64,000 bases of DNA, from assembly GCA_033239125.1 (NCBI GenBank), contig BSWB01000005.1:100625994-100689993 (forward strand), read 5' to 3'. This document shows, piece by piece, positions 43,309-54,208 of the stretch (position 1 is the first letter of the stretch; each line of letters begins with the position of its first letter). The notes beneath the pieces were generated by a model. That model did not search any database. It was not told the origin of the DNA and saw only the letters and a list, made by a program, of their open reading frames with translations. Source of the DNA: Fagopyrum homotropicum (taxonomy: Eukaryota > Streptophyta > Magnoliopsida > Caryophyllales > Polygonaceae). A program made the translations under genes and the position numbers.

Positions 43309-44014
43309 TGTAGTGAATATTAAGCAATAGAAAAAAATTAATTATAGGTTAAATTGACTTAAAACGTAACTTTTTTCAAATCATCTAAAAAAAGATTGTT
43401 TAAAAATACGTATATTTTTTAAGAACCAATTTTTTTACCCGCACCTTGTAAGGGGTTGTATTTTAACTAATTTAAATTTTTACATATTTCAAAATTATAG
43501 ATTGGTAAAAGATAAAATATAAATGAAAATTAAATGTAAAAAATAAAACCGGGTGCAAAGTTATTAAAATAATATAGAAAAAATAGTAGGATATTATATC
43601 AGCTAAATAATATTGGGATTAACTTGGTAAATGAGATAAACTCTAGAGTTACCGATTGATAAAAAGATTAAAAAAACACATTTAAGAGATTAGATTGAAA
43701 TTATCTTTTTTAACAATATTGAAGCGATAAGATCGAAACTAATTTCAAGAAATTATCGATTTTTATGATATATGATTACAAAATTTTTTGCCAAGATATG
43801 TTCCGGAATAATTTCAAATGAGATAAAATATTCTTATATATACAGATTAATTCAAAATTTATCATAGAGGCCTAGAACTATTCTTAGTTGGTTAGTATGT
43901 TTTCACTTTATAAATTTGGTATTAAAAAACTAATTTTATTTATAAGTATGTTCATAGGTTAATTAGGTTAGTTAAGTATAATGATAGTTTTTAATTTATA
44001 CTTTGTTAATAGAG

Positions 44015-44051
<37 letters not shown>

Positions 44052-44410
44052 ACATCTTTGAAGTTATCTTGTGAAATTCATCTCAAGTTAAAAATTAATT
44101 TATAGCTCTGTAATAAAAATGAATTTATACATTAATTAATAAACAATTAACTGCTTTAACATGTTAAACTAACTATACATCTACTGTTCTAAAAAAACAA
44201 TTGGTTTGATTTGATTTTGATTTATTATTTTTATTGATAAATCATACATCAAAGATTTTATCCTTCGAATTAAAAAAATAAAGGAGATTGCTATAATATA
44301 TTGAACTAACTACACAATCTTCTCTTCTAAAAAGATTTGGTTTTGTTTTGTTTTAATTTATTGTTGTTACTTATAAAACATGCATCAAATTAGTTTGATT
44401 TTATCCGCAA
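43303..44410. other. AT-rich intergenic sequence
   Basis: No gene seen. It contains a pure A tract of 33 bases (44017-44049), possibly an old retroposon tail, and a decayed Helitron-3'-end-like hairpin at 43438-43457 (acccgcaccttgtaaggggt). Confidence 0.6.
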
Positions 44411-45445
44411 CTAGTGTATAACCCGCACCTTGTGCGGGTAGTTGTATGAACTTAATATATATTTATGAAATTTTATAATAATGATTCGGATTTGATTATT
44501 CTCAAAACAAAAAAATAGTCACAAATAAAGAATTTCTTATTATTCTACACTTCATAAATTTAATCCTTATACAATACACAATTTTTTAAAAAAAATTACA
44601 ATGCACAACTCCGTATAGACTTATAACTAAATTACTTTAATATATTGTAATTATTTAAATGGAACCCGAAATATAATTTTGTAAAAAAAAGAATTTGAAA
44701 CAAAATGTGTGATAAATAATAAAATAAAAATTGAAAGTTTTTATTTAAAATAAATACACAAAAAGTTGAAATAAAGTTTAAAAATACAAGAAGAAGCAAA
44801 AACAAATTATTGGATGAACGAAATTTAAAATCTGGAACTTTATTCTTGTAACGACCGACGTAATATAAAAAGAATACCCGTATTTTATGATTAAAAAACA
44901 TAATAAGACAACAAAATACTTAAATAAAAAATAATACCCGTAGAGTAATAATTTTATTTAAAAAAAGCCAACTAGATAAGGCTCCGGCCATACTTGATAA
45001 TCGACGTGGGATAACAAATTTGTAAATTAAAAAACAGTTTATAGATGACGATAAAAAATTCTATAATATAAAATTAAATAAAATTCTCATACAATAACAA
45101 ATAAATTAGTATTAATTTAGACAATTATAAACGTTTTTCAAGTTCTCAAAATATCAGTCATACTTGATAATCGACGTGGGATAACAAATTAACGTGGGAT
45201 AACAAATTCGCTGAAAACAGTAAGTAAAGACCCATAAAACATATATTAATCCGTTATGAATAAAAAAATTATAGCTCAACTTAGCTAAAAGGCCAAAAAA
45301 TGTATCATTTGTTTAATCTTCAATATCCGTTATTAACCTCTATTTATACAAGTTATCAAACCATCACTTTTAGTAGATATTAATTTATGAATAAAAATTA
45401 TACTTAAAATTAGTCAAAAATCGCTGAAAATACTTAGCTAGCCCC

Positions 45446-45634
45446 AAAACAGTAGGCCAAGGACCAACAAAACAGTAGGACAACGACCCACAAAACAGTA
45501 GGCCAGCGACCCACATTACAGTAGGTCAACGACCCACAAAACAGTAGGCCAACGACCCACAAAACAGTAGGTCAACGACCCACAAAACAGTAGGTCAGTG
45601 ACCCACAAAACAGTGGGACAACGACTCACAAAAC
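45446..45634. repeat. 23-bp minisatellite array 1
   Basis: About 8 tandem units with the core CAGTAGGCCAACGACC followed by CACAAAA. Units vary at a few positions (ggcc/ggtc, aaaa/ttac). Confidence 0.9.
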
Positions 45635-45875
45635 AGATATTAATCCGTTATGAATAAAAATTATACTTAAGTTAGCCAAAAGTACAAGAAATGACTGTCA
45701 GACTTAATTATAATCGATGTGGGATATGGAGTTCCGTTATTAACCTCTATTTATACAAGTTATCAAACCATCATCACTTTTAGTAGGTCAACGACCCATA
45801 TAACGGATATTAATTTATGAATAAAAATTATACTTAAAATTAGTCAAAAATCGCTGAAAATACTTAGCTAGCCCA

Positions 45876-46180
45876 AAACAGTAGGCCAAGGACCCACAAA
45901 ACAATAGGTCAACGACCCACAAACCAGTATGCCAACGACCCACAAAACAGTAGGCCAACGACCCACATTACAGTAGGCCAACGACCCACATTACAGTAGG
46001 CCAACGACCCACATTACAGTAGGTCAACGACCCACATTACAGTAGGTCAACGACCCACATTACAGTAGGTCAACGACCCACATTACAGTAGGCTAACGAC
46101 CCACAAAACAGTAGGCCAACGATCCACAAAACAGTAGGTCAATAACCCACAAAACAGCAAGTCAACGACTCACAAAACAG
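45876..46180. repeat. 23-bp minisatellite array 2
   Basis: About 13 units of the same repeat, including a run in which CACAAAA is changed to CACATTA in successive units, evidence of local unit amplification. Confidence 0.9.
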
Positions 46181-46945
46181 ATATTAATCCGTTATAAATA
46201 AAAATTATACTTAAGTTAGCCAAAAGGCCAAGAAATGTATGATTTGTTTAATCTTCAAACCCTCTATTTATACAAGTTATCTAACTGTCAAACTTAAGTA
46301 TAATCGATGTGGGATAGGGAATTCCGTAAAAATTTTTAACTAAATAGATTGAACTTATATTCCTTCAAAAATAAATTAAGAAAAAAATAAAAATCTTCCC
46401 AATAAATAAATTACTTAAATTTCGACGGCTTAAAAATAAAAGAAATACATAAACCAAATTATTTTTAAAATATTTAGAAGATCTTGTTAGTTAATTTTAC
46501 AATATTTTGTTTTATTTTTAGATTAAAATTAAATAAAATTCTCATACAATAACAAATAAATTAGTATTAATTTAGACAATTATAAACGTTTTTCAAGTTC
46601 TCAAAATATCAGTCATACTTGATAATCGACGTGGGATAACAAATTAACGTGGGATAACAAATTCGCTGAAAGCAGTAAGTAAAGACCCATAAAACATATA
46701 TTAATCCGTTATGAATAACAAAATTATAGCTCAACTTAGCTAAAAGGCCAAAAAATATATCATTTATTTAATCTTCAATATCCGTTATTAACCTCTATTT
46801 ATACAAGTTATCAAACCATCACTTTTAATAGTTCTCAAACCATCACTTTTAGTAGGTCAACGACCCATATAACGGATTTTAATTTATGAATAAAAATTAT
46901 ACTTAAAATTAGTCAAAAAGCACTGAAAATACTTAGCTAGCTCCA

Positions 46946-47273
46946 AAACAGTAGGCCAAGGACCAACAAAACAGTAGGCCAACGACCCACAAAACAGTAG
47001 GCCAACGACACACAAAACAGTAGGCCAACGACCCACAAAACAGTAGGTCAACGACCCACAAAACAGTAGGCCAACGACCCATAAAACAGTAGGCTAACGA
47101 CCCACAAAACAGTAGGTCAATAACCCACATTACAGTAGACCAACGGCCCACAAAACAGTAGGTCAACGAACCACAAAACAGTAGGCCAGTGAACCACAAA
47201 ACAGCAGGCCAGTGACCCACAAAACAGCAGGCCAGTGACCCACAAAACAGCAGGCCAACGACTCACAAAACAG
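46946..47273. repeat. 23-bp minisatellite array 3
   Basis: About 14 units. Because 23 is not a multiple of three, the minus strand gives a 95-codon Trp/Leu/Cys-rich repeat frame (46933-47220), an artefact rather than a protein gene. Confidence 0.9.
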
Positions 47274-47947
47274 ATATTAATCCGTTATGAATAAAAATTA
47301 TACTTAAGTTAGCAAAAAGGCCAAAAAATGTGTGATTTGTTTAATCTTCAAACCCTCTATTTATACAAGTTATCTACGTGTCAGACTTAATTATAATCGA
47401 TGTGGGATAGGAAATTCCGTGAAAATTTTTAACTAAATAGATTGAACTTATATTCCTTCAAAAACAAATTAAGAAAAAAATAAAAATCTTCCCAATAAAT
47501 AAATTACTTAAATTTCGACGGCTTAAAAATAAAAGAAATACGTAAACCAAATTATTTTTAAAATATTTAGGAGATCTTGTTAGTTAATTTTACAAAATTT
47601 TGTTTTATTTTTAGATTAATAAAAAAATTTTATGGTTTAATAAGTTAATTAAAAAAAGATTTAACCTTACAAAATTTGTGAGAATGACACGTCAACATTA
47701 GTGTAATCTAGTTTAGTAGTATATATACAAGTTATCTAACTGTCAGACTTGTGTAGTCTAGTTTAGTAGTATATATACAAGTTATCTAACTGTCAGACTT
47801 AATTATAATCGATGTGGGATAGGGAATTCCGTTATTAACCTCTATTTATACAAGTTATCAAACCATCACTTTTAGTAGATATTAATTTATGAATAAAAAT
47901 TATAGTTAAAATTAGTCAAAAATCGCTGAAAATACTTAGCTAGCCCC

Positions 47948-48137
47948 AAAACAGTAGGCCAAGGACCAACAAAACAGTAGGTCAACGACTCACAAAACAG
48001 TAGGCCAGCGACTCACATTACAGTAGGTCAACAACCCACAAAACAGTAGGCCAACGACCCACAAAATAGTAGGTCAACGACCCACAAAACAGTAGGCCAG
48101 TGACCCACAAAACAGTGGGCCAACGACTCACAAAACA
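47948..48137. repeat. 23-bp minisatellite array 4
   Basis: About 8 units. Flanks match those of arrays 1-3 (ctgaaaatacttagctagcc before; agatattaatccgttatg after). Confidence 0.9.
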
Positions 48138-48376
48138 GATATTAATCCGTTATGAATAAAAATTATACTTAAGTTAGCCAAAAGTCCAAGAAATGACTGT
48201 CAGACTTAATTATAATCGATGTGGGATATGGAATTCCGTTATTAACCTCTATTTATACAAGTTATCAAACCATCACTACTTTTAGTAGGTCAACGACCCA
48301 TATAACGGATATTAATTTATGAATAAAAATTATACTTAAAATTAGTCAAAAATTGCTGAAAATACTTAGCTAGCCC

Positions 48377-48567
48377 AAAACAGTAGGTCAAGGACCCACA
48401 AAACAGTAGGTCAACGACCCACAAAACAGTAGGTCAACAACCCACATTACAGTAGGTCAACGACCCACATTACAGTAGGTCAACGACCCACATTACAGTA
48501 GGCTAACGACCCACAAAACAGTAGGTCAGTGACCCACAAAACAGCAAGCCAACGACTCACAAAACAG
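48377..48567. repeat. 23-bp minisatellite array 5
   Basis: About 8 units with the same flanks. The five arrays and their flanks form a larger repeated module. Confidence 0.9.
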
Positions 48568-49682
48568 ATATTAATCCGTTATAAATAAAAATTATACTTA
48601 AGTTAGCCAAAAGGCCAAGAAATGTGTGATTTGTTTAATCTTCAAACCCTCTATTTATACAAGTTATCTAACTGTCAAACTTAAGTATAATCGATGTGGG
48701 ATAGGGAATTCCGTAAAAAATTTTAACTAAATAGATTGAACTTATATTCCTTCAAAAATAAATTAAAAAAAAATAAAAATCTTCCCAATAAATAAATTAC
48801 TTAAATTTCGACGGCTTAAAAATAAAAGAAATACATAAACCAAATTATTTTTAAAATATTTAGGAGATCTTGTTAGTTAATTTTACAATATTTTGTTTTT
48901 ATTTTTGGATTAATAAAATTTTTTTATGGTTTAATAAGTTAATTAAAAAAATATTTAACCCTACAAAATTTGTGAGAATGACACGTCAGCATTAGTGTAG
49001 TCTAGTTTAGTAGTATATATAGATAATTAAAGATAAAGAAAATTGCTTTAATATTTTAAGCAAACTACACGATATAATCTTCTAAATAAAAATTGTTTTT
49101 AATTATGGTTTTATTTATTTTTTTGAAGAAAAGATACGTGGAATCGGTTAAGATATTTCTCCATTTTGTTAGCTATTAATAATTATTTAACAAAAAATAA
49201 TTTTAAATTAAAAAAACAAAAACATTATATATATATATATATAATTCAAAATAAAAAAAATATTTAAAACAAAGTTTTCAAAAACTTAAATTAAGAAAAC
49301 AAAATATGATATGTAAAATTCGAAATTATAAAAATAATTCAAAAAATAATTTTTGAAAATTAAAATGTGCCTACATTATTTTTTGAAAAATTATAAAAAC
49401 AAATTCTAGATAATTTTTATTATGTTTTTTATATAAATTTGTTTTTGTTTTAATTAATATTTGAGTAAAATTGATGTGGCATGATAATTTATTAGATTAA
49501 AGATGATTTGGCATGGTGATTGTTTATTAGTTTTAATGATTTTTTTATTATAAAAAAAAGATATGGCAAATTCGTAAATATCTTGTGGCAATATTGTAAA
49601 TAAATTGGAAAAAAGCTGATGTGGCTAGCCTTAATACGCGACATGTGGACGAAGTGGGTTCTGCTTTAGTATGATATATAGA

Positions 49683-50035
49683 TATAGATACAAAAGGTTG
49701 GCGTATATTTACTTAATTGAAACATTAAAAAGCCTAGTTACTACTATAGTTTTTCAAAAAAGCCTAATTATCAAAATTGCCTAGTTAAGTTCCACATGAA
49801 TCAAACACTTCACCTGAAAAAGAAAATAAAAAATGGTCAGTAATTTATAGAAAATTATTTATTTGCATATCATACATTTATTGTGTATGAATATTATACA
49901 TATTTATGCCTCAAAATATAAGTATCTTGAAGATTCTCATTATCATCGCAAATCAATATCTATAAACATGATAAATTTTTAAATATTATAATAAATATAG
50001 ATGACAAAAATATCTTATCAATATTGATTAATATA
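49683..50035. other. Short AT-rich gap between two Helitrons
   Basis: Nothing recognisable. It separates the 5' end of Helitron A from the 5' end of Helitron C, so the two elements point away from each other here. Confidence 0.6.
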
Positions 50036-52946
50036 TCTATACTATATTAAAAGGGAGACTTCCCCCAATGAACAGTACATTACCGAGTTTACCCTTTAAG
50101 TTGTTACTTTCCAAAATTGCCCTTATTATTATACCATATTACCATCCCGTTTCTCTTTCCTTAATTTGGGCCGCGTTTGTGGAGAACTGCGCTGCTCTTT
50201 CAACGTGCTAGGTTTAGAGGTCACCTCTACAACTCCCTTCCTCCTATCCTTCCACCGCCTACTTTGGGAACTTCCCTGAGGAGCCTCCACGTATTGCCGC
50301 CGTGTCCACTTTTGTTGATGACAAGTGAATGACCGCCTCATCCTTACATGCATATTAAGGTATTGGTTGTGAATATGTCATTTTAGGTTTGAAGCTTCTC
50401 CTTTCGTAATTGTTTAATTTCGATTTGATTTGATTTTGATTTTGATTTATGCAACAGACTGGTTTGACGAAATCAATTTCTCCATCGACAACCGTTTTCT
50501 GGCTCCGCCCGCAGTTGCGGCTTGTGTCTACCCCTCGTCTTCTTCAATTTGATGGTCTCACAACTTATTCACTCTTCTCCGTCGGCGTCGCTATTCTCTC
50601 ATTCACGGTATGTTGGCCCTTTCGTCTTCTTTCCAATATCATTGGATCCTATCATGGTGTTTGTACCGGCGGCAAGAACATTCGAATGGTTGTTCGTTTG
50701 TTGACAGCCATGGATCTAAAGATCACCGACTACCTCTTCTTCATTCAACTTTAAATCAACTCTCCGTCTTGGGATTTGATTGTTCAACTTTGGTCTTAGG
50801 TATAAACTACTCGTTTATCTTATTTTTTGCTTCTCGATACGTTCGCTCGTCGCACTCTCTCTCTTTGAAATTAGGTTTTTGGGCCACAAATTGAGGTTTG
50901 AATTTTCGTTTGGGGGTTATTGTAGCGTGGGCTTGATGGATGATATCGAGAGATTGGTACATCGTCATCCCAACAAACTCATTGTCAGTAAAGCAGATTA
51001 TCTTTTTGATTGCTGATATCAGTGTTCCTACTACAGATACAAGCCAGGTACTATTATCTGCTATCATATTTAGCAATATCTATAGTTATGGAGCCATCTA
51101 TTATGTTGTTTACCTTTCATGCTTTTTAAATCAAAACACTACAGCACTGTCTTTTATGCGCTAGGTAGCTTAGGTTAAGTATTTGAGCCGATATGCTATG
51201 ATATTTTGTAGGATTGACCTTTGGGTTTCTTTAATCTATATTCTTTACCAATTTTTCTTTTTCATGAGACAAGGTCAGGCAAAAAAATGAAGTTGCTCCT
51301 CATAACCTTGTGACTTTCATTCTATTTAGTTTATTGTAGTAACTATAGAATATATGATTATCAATTCATTATCTTTATTATCTGCTCTCTTTTATAGTAT
51401 AGGATTGATCATTATTGATGAACCCTATTTGTATTTTTTCTTAAGGCAACTCGAATGTTCTATATTCATAAATTAGAGCAAGGATTAGGTAGTGTGCCTT
51501 TTTATGTATATGCTTCCGGCTTTTACACCGAATACACTTAGGTCCTTTGGTTAGCAACTAAGAATGAAAATTATTTATTGTTGTATGACCTTGTTTGGAT
51601 CTAATTTGAGCATTACATGTTGTATGTAATCAAGAAGCTTGGTTTTAAATATTTTTATCAATCTGCACCCTGTTTCTTTTTTGGGTTTCATTTCCATTAT
51701 TTGCCATATTGCAAATGTCCATACTTTTTTCATTTGAAATTAAAAAGATTGTACTCTTTATACATTCCTTTTGTATTCTTTGATGATTAGGGGTTGTACT
51801 ATCTTTGCTACCTTGACTTTTTTGTTTGACAAGCTACTTGTTAACCTGATACAGGGTTGGCTTTGAAATTTGCTCCCTTGTGTGCAACAAAAATGCAAGC
51901 ACAGGAAACAAGATTTTTTAATACTGCTTATGTGCTTTGATTAGCTAATCCTTTTTAAACATTGCACATGTTTCAGGTGTCCCTCTCAAAATCGGGTTCA
52001 CTGATCAGGAACCCTTTTGGGTTTTATTATTAGCCATGCCTTTGCGTCTTACAGTCATCATAAATGTTATCTTAAATTTTATCTGCTTGTATTTACTTAG
52101 TTTTATTGATGCGCTTTTGCTACATGTCTACCCCCAAATGAACAAAGTAAACATTTTCAGATTGTAAAACTGAATGTTTTGTAGCCTTACAAAACCCATT
52201 TTCAGCTTTCCTTTGGTGCTAATTTGATCTTTTACTTTTCAGAATTGTTATTTCTTTGTAAACAACCACTGAATTTTTTACCAATTAATTATTCCTGAAT
52301 AATTAATTCATTATATTAGTTGAACTGTATTTTTCATGCATTCTTTTCTTTCGTGAAATGTTGTTGGAAATAGAGTTTAGTTGCAGCAGGCATTCTCCTT
52401 ATGTATGGATTGCTTTCCTTTTTTGATAAATATATTGCTCCGGTAGGAGCAAGTTTCAGTTGAGAGTTATCAGCAAGATAATGACAAATATTGAGTTGAT
52501 TAAGGCCTGAGTTATTTATTTATCATTTATATCTAAATACATTGTTATCTTTGTATTGCAGAGAAAGATCATTGGTCTTCGCCAAGTACATCAATTGAAG
52601 GAGTATGTTGTTGTAAGAACGTCATCTCTGTCAAGTAGAACAGGCATATCAGAAAATATTAGTTGCTTTCATTGGTGTACTTGACATTAACAAAATACCG
52701 CGGCATAATGTATACTCGTGTTGCTACAATTTCTTGTCTTTTCCTTCTTGATACATATGTGCAATAAATGTAATTTATTTTTACCGTGTGTATAAAAAGA
52801 TGTATGCTCTACAGTAGTTAACATCACAGTTTTACAACTATTCGATACGTTATTTTCCGCTCATATGACACGAAACGTTATTTTCCGCTCATATGACACG
52901 AAATCAAATCACGACGCGCGCGCAAAGCGCGCGCGATCTCAACTAG
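50036..52946 (+). mobile_element. Helitron C (non-autonomous)
   Basis: The 5' terminus is TCTATACTATATTAAAAGGG at 50036, preceded by A. The 3' terminus is a perfect 9-bp hairpin of alternating C and G with loop AAA (52915-52935), then ATCTCAA and CTAG (52943-52946), followed by T. There is no target duplication, and insertion is between A and T, as Helitrons require. The 2.9-kb body has no Rep/helicase. It looks unlike its surroundings: GC-richer blocks at about 50140-50350 and 50450-50760, alternating with T-rich stretches, as in exons and introns of a captured host gene. I could not identify the gene, and short frames such as 50449-50754 are not convincing alone. Confidence 0.8.
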
Positions 52947-53214
52947 TATACATAAAAATACATAGACAAATTTATTTACCGTTTGATGGGATATTGTTTG
53001 GAACCCATATTTTCTCCATATGAATCTGTAAAAATTCATTACACTTATGTTCATATATAATATATTTAAATATATTGACAACATAAGTTTAATGAATACT
53101 TTAAATAACTGTACCATAGTAGGTCAATATCTCCCTTGTATTCATAGTGACCGTATTTTAATGTTATTTAATCAGTTAAAATAAGCAATATATACACGAA
53201 TACTAATAAAATAA

Positions 53215-53218
<4 letters not shown>
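52947..53218. other. AT-rich flank
   Basis: No feature recognised apart from the short AT-rich run leading into the microsatellite. Confidence 0.5.

Positions 53219-53260
<42 letters not shown>
53219..53260. repeat. (AT)n microsatellite, about 42 bp
   Basis: Directly abuts the left end of MITE copy 2. Confidence 0.95.
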
Positions 53261-53262
<2 letters not shown>

Positions 53263-53866
53263 AGGCTTTTGTTCAGGTACGGTTCAATTAATGCGGTACG
53301 GCCGTGCGGCCGTCCGTACGGCCGACACGTGTCCCGAAAAAAAAAATTTCTGAAACGATTTTTTTTTCTTCCATAAACGAATGAAAATTTGTTTGAACTA
53401 CCATGTTATAATATATGCACTATTCTCCTATAAACTTTGAACTATTCTCATATAATCCATGAACTATTACTTTTTAATATATTTTATCAAATTATTCATA
53501 AATTAATCGTTTATATGTCATGAACTATTCAATTGTAATTTATGAACTATCATTTTATAAGTTATGCACTACCCTTTTATAAATTTTACACTTTGAACTA
53601 TTCTATTATAATTCATGAACTATTCTATTATAATTCATGAACTATCCCATAATAAGTTTTGAACTATTACTTTCACTCCTTTATAAATTTTACACTATGA
53701 ATTATTCTATTATAATTCATGAACTATCTTTTTATAAGTTATGAACTATTCCTTAATAAATTTTGAACTATTACTTTCAATCGTTTTTGAAAAAAAAAAA
53801 AAAAATTTCGGGACACGTGTCGGCCGCACGGCCGTACCGGAATAATGTACCTTACCTGAACAGCAC

Positions 53867-53867
<1 letters not shown>
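53261..53867. mobile_element. MITE copy 2
   Basis: 607 bp, closely similar to 42690-43231 throughout. Terminal inverted repeats read inwards as (G)TTCAGGTACGGTTCAA on the left and GGTGCTGTTCAGGTAAGG on the right. Both carry GACACGTGTC (53324-53333 and 53812-53821), and the left end also has nested CGGCCG/GTACGG palindromes missing from copy 1. The AT-rich middle has the same CTATTATAATTCATGAA repeats. Non-coding. Confidence 0.8.

Positions 53868-53899
<32 letters not shown>
53868..53899. repeat. (CT)n(AT)n compound microsatellite
   Basis: CT repeat running into an AT repeat immediately right of MITE copy 2. Confidence 0.9.
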
Positions 53900-54208
53900 C
53901 ACTCACTGTTTGATTTCTTAGATCTATTTGATGTTACACCAAATTGAGATGTATGGGTCCTTTCCGAAACTACATATTAACCCCCTGTTTGGTTAGAAGT
54001 GCGAAAACGAAAACGAAATGGAAATGAATTTAGTCCATATATTTACCTTATCCATGAATTTTTAAAATATGTATGAAAATATTAAGATAATATATTTTGA
54101 AATATTACAAATTAATACCTTGCGGTGAATCACTTGAATGTCTCGATGGATAAGTTGTTCGATTAAGAGACAACAAATTAGTTCTTGTAATATTGGTTGC
54201 TTCCGAAG
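53900..54208 (+). other. Presumed 5' region of LINE-B
   Basis: Non-coding. It precedes LINE-B ORF1 and may contain its 5' UTR. The 5' end of the LINE could not be fixed, because no target duplication matching the 3' flank was found. Confidence 0.4.

Larger units (their letters stand above)
44972..49023 (-). mobile_element. Helitron B, probably nested inside Helitron A
   Basis: A second minus-strand 5' Helitron terminus is at 49023: minus-strand TCTATATATACTACTAAAC, preceded by A. Its best partner 3' end is CTAG at 44972-44975, followed on the minus strand by T and preceded by a weak GGCCGGAGCC hairpin. Removing this 4.05-kb segment restores an uninterrupted Helitron A with an A/T junction. 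The weak hairpin keeps the confidence modest. It holds all five minisatellite arrays. Confidence 0.4.
44411..49682 (-). mobile_element. Helitron A (non-autonomous, minus orientation)
   Basis: Read on the minus strand, the left end is the 3' terminus: an 8-bp hairpin CCCGCAC...GTGCGGG (44421-44439), then TTATACA and CTAG (44411-44414) followed by T. The right end is the 5' terminus: minus-strand TC TATATATCATACTAAAGC near 49682, preceded by A. A 5' TC, a 3' hairpin with CTAG and an A/T target without duplication are the Helitron rules. It encodes no Rep/helicase, so it would depend on another copy. Most of its length is a nested Helitron-like insert and minisatellite. The 5' base could also be at 49688. 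Confidence 0.65.

Noticed and set aside
44632..44901. 89-codon hydrophobic frame
   Set aside because: Phe/Leu/Ile/Asn composition is what AT-rich DNA gives by chance; no start context or homology visible.
46933..47220. 95-codon minus-strand frame rich in Trp, Leu, Cys
   Set aside because: Entirely made of the 23-bp minisatellite; the periodic protein follows from 23-base units read in three frames, not from a gene.
45446..48567. Repeat arrays that might suggest a CRISPR-like array
   Set aside because: Units are directly tandem with no unique spacers, and the setting is a eukaryotic Helitron.
50129..50354. Basic 74-codon minus-strand frame in Helitron C
   Set aside because: No domain, and its orientation disagrees with the apparent exon/intron pattern. 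Kept only as part of the possible captured fragment.
53980..54080. CCCCCTGTTTGGTT near 53981, like a Tourist/Harbinger MITE end
   Set aside because: No matching inverted end or TTA duplication was found nearby.
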